Below are positions 1-5,829 of a stretch of DNA of 15,189 bases, piece after piece (position 1 is the first letter of the stretch; every line of letters begins with the position of its first letter). A program made the translations under genes and the position numbers. This stretch comes from an uncultured Lachnospiraceae bacterium (GTDB lineage: Bacteria; Bacillota; Clostridia; Lachnospirales; Lachnospiraceae). The DNA is taken from positions 1 to 15,189 of the forward strand of contig CABUBX010000037.1 of assembly GCA_902489925.1 (NCBI GenBank), read 5' to 3'. The notes beneath the pieces are model-generated. The model was given only the letters and a program-made list of their open reading frames with translations. It ran no database searches and was not told where the DNA came from.

Positions 1-1219
1 TTAAGACCATGCGCACCGAAGCTGTTTCAAGAGAAATCGGATGAACGCCCGTCTTATAACAAAAAGTAGCCATGCCGATTTTTTCAGCCAAATCATCTGC
101 AAGACATTCTGCAAACCAGTCGGCCTGAGGAATACCGTAGGCACGCATGGCGCCGGCAGTCGGTGATGATGTATAAACCGTCCTGCAGTCAATTTCACTG
201 CCAAATGTGTCATGATATAAATCTTTAAACACATTGCCGCAGTTTGCACAAATTGCATGACCGTGCGAAGCGTACCCGCCATTATTGGCATAGGCATCGA
301 GTTTTCGCGCAAGCAGTAAGCCGTCTTTTGTCGCAACGCCCTTGCAACGTCCCAAAATCGCATGGCGGGTTCTCGTTCCGTAAATGGTTTCCTCACGGCT
401 GATTTCAAGTCGTACCGGATGTCCTCCGACAGCCATCGTCAAAAATGCATTCAGCGGTTCATAGAGCACATCCTGCTTATTGCCGAAGCCGCCGCCAATA
501 TAAGGCTTCACAATTCTTACTTTACCGATATCAAGTCCCAGCGCCTGAGCTGTACAGCGGCGGACAATATGAGGAATCTGAGTTGACGATGTCACTGTCA
601 CTTTTCCGTTGACATCCATATAAGCCCATGAAACCGGAAGTTCAATATGACAATGCGATATTCTCGGTGTTTCATAGTCCTCCTCCACACAGACAATATT
701 TTCTTCTCCGTATTCTTCTTTTGCCCTGCGCAGCCCTTCATCAAATGTAAAATCATCTTCTCCCATCGTCATATGAGAATGGACAATCACATTATCCTTT
801 CGTATATCCGGATGCAGCGGCGTTGCACCTCCTGCCATGGCGGCCTGAACAGTCACAATCGGCTCATAAACCTCATACTCAACCTTTACAAGCCGGGCAG
901 CCTTTGCGGCAGCCACTTCATCCTCTGCAATCACAGCCGCAATATCATCCCCGTAAATGCGCCCCGCTGATTTAAAAGCCTGCGGTCGCATATATCCCGG
1001 TGTTTTTCCTCCACACTCCACGGATGTCCGGCTGTCGGAAACTGCCAATCCGGCACATCAAAGTATGTAACAATCTTAATAACTCCCGGAACCTTTAGAG
1101 CTTCCTCCAAATCAAAGCTTTTAACTAAGCCATTGGCGATTGTCGAATGGACGACCTTCCCGTGATAAATATCTTTCGGCTCAAGGTCTGCGCTGTATTT
1201 CTTTCCCTACAACACGCAT
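1..1219 (-). pseudogene. xdhA: Xanthine dehydrogenase molybdenum-binding subunit, degraded, runs off left edge
   Basis: Seen: after a strong SD (GGAGGAGG, + strand 1226-1235) an ATG at 1219 opens MRVVGK, typical of XdhA. The frame then breaks near 1201-1207. XdhA homology resumes in a second frame (KYSADLEPKDIYHGKVVHST to WQFPTAGHPWSVEE) down to about 966, and shifts again at 960-967 into a third frame (RIYGDDIAAVIAEDEVAAAK onward) that stays open to the window edge. This long part has the molybdopterin-site motif GGGFGNKQDV and a SREETIYGTRTRHAI block. Near 70-79 the helix LADDLAEKIGM runs straight into ATFCYKTGVHPI, skipping roughly 60-75 residues expected from family alignments recalled from memory. 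Known: the enzyme oxidises hypoxanthine/xanthine to urate with molybdopterin, FeS and FAD subunits. Inferred: not functional. The single-base shift alone could be a sequencing error, but the two deletions could not easily be. The 3' end lies outside the window. Confidence 0.88.
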
Positions 1220-1265
1220 ACTTTTCTCCTCCTCCGCTCTGTCTGTATTGATTTGCAAAAGAGCT

Positions 1266-1376
1266 GGCTGCTGCACTTTCTACAAAAGTCGTGGTTGTTG
1301 ATGTTCCGAGCATCGCACCGACAGATGTTCCGACTGCATCCGATAACAGCGCACCGTGAATTTTCGGAAGCCTGCC
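1266..1376 (-). pseudogene. Fossil fragment of an AzgA-type (NCS2) purine permease
   Basis: Seen: about 37 codons between guaD and xdhA encode GRLPKIHGALLSDAVGTSV followed by GAMLGTSTTTTFVESAA. Known: (G)-x-LP-x-I-x-x-ALL-(A/S)D-(A/S)-(V/I)GT and GTS-(N/T)-TTTYVESAAG are hallmark blocks of the guanine/hypoxanthine permease family (AzgA, PbuG), multi-pass membrane carriers of about 430-470 residues. Nothing permease-like lies on either side: upstream the fragment abuts an SD-like GGAGGGGAGG (1381-1391) right after the guaD stop, and downstream it passes into the xdhA leader. Inferred: the rest was removed by one deletion on each side, and the SD may be that of the lost permease gene. The context (guanine riboswitch, guaD, xdhA) fits a guanine importer. 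It cannot encode a transporter now. Confidence 0.8.
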
Positions 1377-1398
1377 ATATGCCTCCCCTCCGTTTCTT

Positions 1399-2679
1399 TT
1401 AGTGAAGCATAATTTCTTCTCCGTCCACATATTTTGCCGCAATCTGTCTGTCATCGGACAAATAGCAAATACGCTCAAGACGCTGCCGCACGGTAAGGCT
1501 CATCGGTGTCTTTAACGCACTGTCATCCAACACAACTGCATCCAGCGCATAGCCTTCTTCAAAACTGCCGACCTTCCCGAAAAAACTTCCGCCGCCCTTA
1601 GTTGCCATGTAAAAGACTTCCTCTAAAGTCAAAGGTTTCTTTGTACAATCAACAAGACGCCAATACATTTTAGATGCCTGAACGGCATCGGCCATCACTC
1701 TGAAAATAGAGTCACTGCTTCCGCCGGACACATCACTTCCAAGACCGACTTTGAGTCCCCTGTTTAAAAACTCTCGGATTGGCGCTATCCCCGATGAAAG
1801 ATTTTCATTGGAGAAAGGACAGTGCGCTATCCAGACGCCGTTTTCCTTCAGAAGCTGCATCTCCTGCTCACCGGAATAAACACAGTGTGCCATAATTGTC
1901 TTGCAATTTTCTCCGCCAAGCATATCAAAATGACGATACGCATCCCCATAGCACTCTGACCACGGACAAAGCTCTTTTACCCATTCAATCTCTCCGGGAT
2001 TTTCAGACAAATGCGACTGTACCGGCAATCCGGTTTCCTTTTGTATTTCAGAAAGCTTTTCCATCAGCGCATCACTGCAGCTTGGAATAAATCTCGGTGT
2101 CAAAATCGGCTGCACATGCTTGAATCTGCCTTCAATTTGCGAGAGCCACTGCCGCGTCGCTTCTGCGGAAGCTTCGGCATCATCCTCCCTCAAAATATCC
2201 GGGCTGTTTCTATCCATATTCACCTTGCCAACCATCACCCGAAGTCCTGTTTCTTCCATTAACTCCATCAAAAGCTCTGTGGCCGGCACATGGAGTGATG
2301 AAAAAATACATGCCCTTGTTGTCGCGCCTTTTTTCAAATTTTCAGCAAAAATCGTATACCCTTTTTTTGCATAAGCCAAATCCGCATATTTTGCTTCCTC
2401 AGGAAATACCTGGTGCTCAAGCCACTCCAAAAGTTCCATATCCATCCCCATACCGCAAAAACCATACTGCGGCGCGTGCATATGCAAGTCCACCAGTCCC
2501 GGTATAATCAGACAATCGCCGTAATCCTTCACCGCTTTTATGTCCCAGCCCTCCGGAAGTTGTTTTGTCACCCCACAGCAGCATCCGTCTTCACATAACA
2601 GATAGCTGTCTTCACAAATCGTCATACAATCAGCTTTCTCGCTGTAACAAATGTGTCCTTTGAGTGCAAACCGTTTCAT
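1399..2679 (-). CDS. guaD: Guanine deaminase (amidohydrolase family)
   Basis: A 426-residue member of the amidohydrolase superfamily, predicted to hydrolyse guanine to xanthine and ammonia in the cytosol. Seen: PGLVDLHMHAPQY around residues 60-72 (H66 and H68 of the HxH metal motif; APQY is typical of guanine deaminases), LTPRFIPSCS at 193-202, SHLSEN at 222-227 (H223), MAHCVYSGEQE at 263-273 (H265), HCPFSNENLSSG at 286-297, and GLGSDVSGG at 312-320 (D316). All expected metal ligands are present and the length is normal for the family. The ATG at 2679 is preceded by AGGAGGA at good spacing. It is the first gene after a guanine riboswitch and is followed by remnants of a purine permease and xdhA, so it was the leading gene of a purine-degrading operon. 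Other amidohydrolase substrates (chlorohydrolase-like) are less likely given APQY and the riboswitch. Confidence 0.93.
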   Translation of the reverse strand: MKRFALKGHICYSEKADCMTICEDSYLLCEDGCCCGVTKQLPEGWDIKAVKDYGDCLIIPGLVDLHMHAPQYGFCGMGMDMELLEWLEHQVFPEEAKYADLAYAKKGYTIFAENLKKGATTRACIFSSLHVPATELLMELMEETGLRVMVGKVNMDRNSPDILREDDAEASAEATRQWLSQIEGRFKHVQPILTPRFIPSCSDALMEKLSEIQKETGLPVQSHLSENPGEIEWVKELCPWSECYGDAYRHFDMLGGENCKTIMAHCVYSGEQEMQLLKENGVWIAHCPFSNENLSSGIAPIREFLNRGLKVGLGSDVSGGSSDSIFRVMADAVQASKMYWRLVDCTKKPLTLEEVFYMATKGGGSFFGKVGSFEEGYALDAVVLDDSALKTPMSLTVRQRLERICYLSDDRQIAAKYVDGEEIMLH

Positions 2680-2744
2680 TTTTTCCTCCTTTCCGCCGTC
2701 CGTAAAAATATCTTATTGCACTGTATGCCGGTATCTTGTGAAAA

Positions 2745-2812
2745 TTATTCTTTAAAATAAAAAAGCCACCGACAAAACAGCTAACATTTTCACAGACGCA
2801 ACACCGTGAAAA
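2745..2812 (-). promoter_or_regulatory. Probable expression platform of the guanine riboswitch
   Basis: Directly after the aptamer the transcript can form a hairpin of UUUUCAC (2812-2806) with GUGAAAA (2793-2787). Its 5' arm uses the outer four bases of the P1 3' strand, so it competes with full P1 pairing. Next comes a weak stem (AGCUG at 2782-2778 with GGUGGCU at 2770-2764, several G-U pairs) followed by a U-rich tract (2764-2754). This layout suggests termination control, but the terminator stem is poor and I cannot tell an OFF from an ON switch by eye. The guaD SD lies about 60 nt further on. Confidence 0.45.
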
Positions 2813-2878
2813 CTTATAGACAACTATTTGCGGTAGTTGGTAGAAACACTCAACCGATTATGAGCATATATAAGTTTT
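2810..2878 (-). ncRNA. Purine riboswitch aptamer, guanine type
   Basis: Read on the minus strand, the 69-nt element has a closing P1 stem (AAACUUAUA with UAUAAGUUU), P2 GCUCA/UGAGU capped by a loop containing AAUCGG, the invariant junction GUUUCUACC, P3 AACUA/UAGUU with loop CCGCAAA, and the J3/1 segment GUCUAU. These match the purine riboswitch family (xpt-pbuX type) throughout, including the two loops that form the kissing contact. The residue before UAU, equivalent to position 74 (+ strand coordinate 2819), is C. By family knowledge C pairs with guanine/hypoxanthine, whereas U would select adenine. It sits about 130 nt upstream of guaD on the same strand, with a promoter just upstream, so it should tie guaD expression to intracellular guanine. 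Confidence 0.96.
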
Positions 2879-2924
2879 TGTTGATTTTAACTAGAAATAA
2901 ATTTTAATCTCCTATATTTTATAC

Positions 2925-2951
2925 ATTATCAAAAGTCTTTTGCACTGTCAA
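2925..2951 (-). promoter_or_regulatory. Promoter for the guanine riboswitch-guaD transcript
   Basis: Minus-strand TTGACA (2951-2946), a perfect -35, is followed after 15 bp by GATAAT (2930-2925), a 5/6 match to a sigma-A -10 box. The predicted transcription start lies about 40 nt before the P1 stem of the riboswitch. The spacing is slightly short. An alternative -10 TAATGT gives 17 bp but matches less well. Confidence 0.65.
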
Positions 2952-2975
2952 GATACTTTAAGAAAATCATTATTT

Positions 2976-3018
2976 AAAAAGAAAAACCCTTGAAAGCACA
3001 GTGTTTTCAAGGGTTTTC
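2976..3018 (-). terminator. Rho-independent terminator of the rpsB-tsf operon
   Basis: About 30 nt after the tsf stop, the minus strand forms a long stem (3017-3002 with 2998-2983, about 16 bp including AAAACCCUUGAAA and its complement) with a short loop, followed by UUUUUCUUUUU. It is a strong terminator that insulates the guaD riboswitch promoter from the highly expressed translation operon. Confidence 0.88.
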
Positions 3019-3047
3019 AAAATTTTTAAAAATAACTCAAAACAGAA

Positions 3048-3971
3048 TTACTGTCCCATCTGTTTTGCAACTTCTGCTGCAAAGTCTTCGTTCTTCTTCT
3101 CAAGGCCTTCACCTGTCTCGAAACGAACGAAAGATTTAATTGCGATTGGTGTGCCGATTTCCTTTGCTACAGAATCAACATACTTCTTCACTGTTAAATC
3201 GCCGTCTTTAACATATACCTGGTCAACAAGGCATACTTCTTTAAGCTCTTTGTTAAGACGTCCGATAATCATCTTTTCGATGATGTTTTCAGGCTTTCCA
3301 GGATTTTCGTTCTTTGCAGCTGCCTTAAGGATTTCTGTCTCATGCTCGATGAAATCAGCAGGAACTTCATCGCGTGTAACATACTTAGGATTTAAAGCTG
3401 CAATCTGCATTGCAACGTTCTTGCCGCACTCAGCAACTGCTGCTGCATCTGCTGATGTCTCAAGCTCAACTAAAACGCCAATCTTTCCGCCGCCGTGGAT
3501 GTAGCTTACAACAATACCGTCTGTAGTAATCTTCTCAAATCTTCTGATGCTTAACTTCTCACCGATAATCGCAATCTTCTGTGAAAGAGCCTGCTCAACT
3601 GTGATTGAGTTGTCCTCTTTCCATGGCTCAGCCATAAAGCTTTCTACAGAGTCAGCGTTTGTATCAAGCACCTGATTAACAACCTTTGCAACATATGCCT
3701 GGAAATCAGCATTCTTTGCAACGAAATCTGTCTCAGAGTTTACTTCTACGATTGCAGCGCTCTTGCCATCTGCTGCGATTTCTGTTGAAACAATACCCTC
3801 TGCTGCTACTCTGTTAGCTTTCTTTGCCATAGCTGCAAGACCTTTTTCTCTTAAAAACTCAACAGCTTTCTCCATATCGCCGTTAGTTTCGTTTAATGCT
3901 TTTTTGCAGTCCATCATGCCTGCGCCAGTCATCTCTCTGAGTTCTTTTACCATTGATGCTGTAATTGCCAT
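3048..3971 (-). CDS. tsf: Translation elongation factor Ts
   Basis: A 307-residue EF-Ts, the nucleotide exchange factor that releases GDP from EF-Tu. Seen: an N-terminal UBA-like domain (MAITASMVKELREMTGAGMM then DCKKALNE, residues 1-45), the start of the core domain with FLREKGLAAMAKKANRVAAEG, the EF-Tu-contacting motif SETDFVAKN around residue 80, and the C-terminal module ending VRFETGEGLEKKNEDFAAEV. Length is normal. The ATG at 3971 has GGAGGAATC about 8 nt upstream. It follows rpsB by 21 nt in the universally conserved rpsB-tsf pair and is the last gene before a strong terminator, so it is cotranscribed with rpsB. Confidence 0.98.
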   Translation of the reverse strand: MAITASMVKELREMTGAGMMDCKKALNETNGDMEKAVEFLREKGLAAMAKKANRVAAEGIVSTEIAADGKSAAIVEVNSETDFVAKNADFQAYVAKVVNQVLDTNADSVESFMAEPWKEDNSITVEQALSQKIAIIGEKLSIRRFEKITTDGIVVSYIHGGGKIGVLVELETSADAAAVAECGKNVAMQIAALNPKYVTRDEVPADFIEHETEILKAAAKNENPGKPENIIEKMIIGRLNKELKEVCLVDQVYVKDGDLTVKKYVDSVAKEIGTPIAIKSFVRFETGEGLEKKNEDFAAEVAKQMGQ

Positions 3972-3992
3972 AGTTTGATTCCTCCAAAAAAA

Positions 3993-4736
3993 TTATTCTG
4001 CTACTTCTTCTGTTTCTTCAACTTCTTCAGCAGCCTCAGTGTCGTTCATCTGAACACCCTGATTTGCTTCGATAACAGCGTCTGCCATTTTGGAAACGAT
4101 TAATTTAACGGCTCTGATAGCGTCATCGTTACCAGGAATTACATAGTCAAGTTCTTCTGGGTCACAGTTTGTATCAGCGATACCAATAAGTGGAATACCT
4201 AAGATATGAGCCTCCTGTACACAGATTCTCTCTGTTCTAGGGTCAACTACGAAAATAGCATCCGGTGCTTTTTTCATGTTCTTGATACCGCCAAGGTTCT
4301 TCTCAAGTTTTTCCCATTCTTTCTTAATCTCGATAACTTCCTTCTTAGGAAGAACTTCGAATGTTCCATCCTCAGCCATAGCCTCGATTTCTTTTAAACG
4401 GTTGATTCTGCTCTGAATTGTCTTGAAGTTTGTAAGCATACCGCCTAACCATCTCTGGTTAACGTAGTACATACCACATCTTTCAGCTTCTGTCTTTACT
4501 GTATCCTGAGCCTGTTTCTTTGTTCCGACAAAAAGAATTGTGCCGCCGTCTGCAACGATATCTTTGATTGCGTTGTAAGCGTCATCAACCATACCTACAG
4601 ATTTCTGTAAGTCGATGATGTAGATACCATTTCTCTCTGTGTAGATGTATGGCGCCATCTTAGGGTTCCATCTTCTTGTCTGATGTCCGAAATGAACACC
4701 GGCCTCAAGTAACTGTTTCATTGAAATAACACTCAT
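3993..4736 (-). CDS. rpsB: 30S ribosomal protein S2
   Basis: A 247-residue uS2 protein of the small ribosomal subunit. Seen: MSVISMKQLLEAGVHFGHQT at the N terminus, then RRWNPKMAPYIYTERNGIYI and IDLQKS, QRWLGGMLTNFKTIQSRI mid-protein, and PDAIFVVDPRTE, GIPLIGIADTNCDP and IPGNDDAIRAVKLI towards the end, all conserved S2 blocks. It ends in an acidic glutamate-rich tail. The start is the ATG at 4736, preceded by GGAGGT (4748-4743) at 6 nt. The reading frame is open further upstream to 4787, but that extension lies within the leader and lacks S2 homology. First gene of the rpsB-tsf operon, with its own promoter. Confidence 0.98.
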   Translation of the reverse strand: MSVISMKQLLEAGVHFGHQTRRWNPKMAPYIYTERNGIYIIDLQKSVGMVDDAYNAIKDIVADGGTILFVGTKKQAQDTVKTEAERCGMYYVNQRWLGGMLTNFKTIQSRINRLKEIEAMAEDGTFEVLPKKEVIEIKKEWEKLEKNLGGIKNMKKAPDAIFVVDPRTERICVQEAHILGIPLIGIADTNCDPEELDYVIPGNDDAIRAVKLIVSKMADAVIEANQGVQMNDTEAAEEVEETEEVAE

Positions 4737-4841
4737 AATTATACCTCCATGGTTTGTTCTTCCGCAGAGCCTCAACTTTTTAAGCAACCTTTCGGCACCG
4801 TCTTAAAAATCAGTCTGCGTGTCTTATTTTTACCATCTGAC

Positions 4842-4871
4842 ATTATAGCACAAAAGGCTTGCATTAAGCAA
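4842..4871 (-). promoter_or_regulatory. rpsB-tsf promoter
   Basis: Minus-strand TTGCTT (4871-4866), an 18-bp spacer, then a perfect TATAAT (4847-4842). The -35 falls inside the loop and 5' arm of the hairpin that follows codY. The leader to rpsB is about 100 nt. I recognise no standard ribosomal-protein leader motif in it. Confidence 0.8.
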
Positions 4872-4880
4872 GCCTTTTTT
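4852..4880 (-). terminator. Terminator hairpin downstream of codY
   Basis: An 11-bp stem (AAAAGGCTTGC at 4852-4862 pairing with 4868-4878, loop ATTAA) stands 22 nt after the codY stop (4903). On the minus strand only UUUU then GUG follows, a short U-tract, so read-through into rpsB is possible. On the plus strand TTTTTT follows, but no plus-strand gene is nearby. The hairpin overlaps the rpsB -35. Confidence 0.7.
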
Positions 4881-4902
4881 ATAGAAATTCAATTCTTAAC
4901 GT

Positions 4903-5676
4903 TTAGCGATTCTTGATTTTTTTGAGCTCATCAAATACCGCATCATTGATAATCTTAATATACGTTCCCTTCATGCCCGACGAGCGTGATTCTATAACGC
5001 CGGCACTCTCGAATTTTCGAAGTGCATTGACAATAACCGAACGGGTAATGCCCACTCTGTCAGCAATCTTGCTGGCCACCAAGATACCCTCATCACCTTC
5101 AAGCTCATCGAAAATATGGGTAATTGCCTCAAGTTCTGAAAATGATAATGTACTGATTGCGGAACGTACAATCTGCACTTTTCTTGTCTCCTCAGCGCTC
5201 TCCTCATTCACTGAACGAAGCATCTCCAAACCGACAACTGTTGTTCCGTATTCACTGAGAATAATGTCATCAATTTCAAACGGACGCTGATAGCGGTAAA
5301 TAAACAGTGTACCAAGGCGCTCTCCCGCAATGTCAATCGGCGTGATAATTGCCTGATACTTTTCAATGCCCTCACCTGCAAATCCCAACGTAATCAGATT
5401 TACATTCTCTTTCGTGGAAAGAACATTAAGCAGCCGTTCGTTTAAAAGCGCATCAATATGACCGCCAACAGAATTACTGATTAACTCTTTAATCATCTCA
5501 ATTCCGGCTCTGTTCTTAATTCCGAGAACCTTACCTTTTTTACTGATTACTAAGATGTTGGACTCAAGAATATCCCCAAGCACATCGCAAATGTCATTAA
5601 ATACGACCATGTTGGAATTATTATTATGCAGAAGCTTATTAATTTTTCTTGTCTTGTCTAATAATTGAACGCTCAT
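4903..5676 (-). CDS. codY: GTP-sensing global transcriptional regulator CodY
   Basis: A 257-residue CodY, the Gram-positive repressor that senses branched-chain amino acids (and GTP in Bacillus) and controls nutrient, virulence and sporulation genes. Seen: an N-terminal GAF-like ligand domain (residues about 1-150, starting MSVQLLDKTRKINKLL), a linker helix, and a C-terminal winged helix (SFSELEAITHIF at 178-189, then ASKIADRVGITRSVIVNALR at 201-220, then KFESAGVIESRSSGMKGTYI). The recognition helix and wing are the most conserved part of the family and are complete. The ATG at 5676 follows AGGAGGA. A promoter lies in the 153-nt gap after topA, with a possible weak CodY box upstream, so it may be partly autoregulated. 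It is followed by rpsB, a gene order that recalls Bacillus. Confidence 0.98.
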   Translation of the reverse strand: MSVQLLDKTRKINKLLHNNNSNMVVFNDICDVLGDILESNILVISKKGKVLGIKNRAGIEMIKELISNSVGGHIDALLNERLLNVLSTKENVNLITLGFAGEGIEKYQAIITPIDIAGERLGTLFIYRYQRPFEIDDIILSEYGTTVVGLEMLRSVNEESAEETRKVQIVRSAISTLSFSELEAITHIFDELEGDEGILVASKIADRVGITRSVIVNALRKFESAGVIESRSSGMKGTYIKIINDAVFDELKKIKNR

Positions 5677-5705
5677 ATTGTCCTCCTTTTATATCTGCTT
5701 CTCCT

Positions 5706-5734
5706 ATTTTAGCACAACAATAAAACGAAAACAA
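5706..5734 (-). promoter_or_regulatory. codY promoter
   Basis: Minus-strand TTGTTT (5734-5729), a 17-bp spacer, then TAAAAT (5711-5706), 29 nt before the codY ATG. It lets codY be expressed apart from topA. An A/T-rich small hairpin (AAAAAG-AACG-CTTTTT, 5801-5786) after topA could weakly reduce read-through. Confidence 0.65.
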
Positions 5735-5829
5735 TACTTTTTCGCAAATTTAACAGGAAATTCTCACGATTTAAAGCCAAAACCTAAAAAGCGTTCTTTT
5801 TTTCTGACAATTTAACTAACTTATTTAAC

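Noticed and set aside
362..970. Two plus-strand open frames opposite xdhA
   Set aside because: They mirror the minus-strand xdhA coding sequence, have no SD and no recognisable domains.
1125..1478. Open frame of 117 codons spanning the guaD end and the xdhA start
   Set aside because: Only codons in 1266-1376 show homology (permease fossil). The rest overlaps guaD and xdhA homology in other frames, so it is not a gene.
4737..4835. Autoregulatory ribosomal-protein leader before rpsB
   Set aside because: No known S2 leader motif or strong conserved-looking fold could be identified by eye.
5786..5801. Hairpin AAAAAG-AACG-CTTTTT after topA as a terminator
   Set aside because: Only one G-C pair and a short stem; too weak to call.
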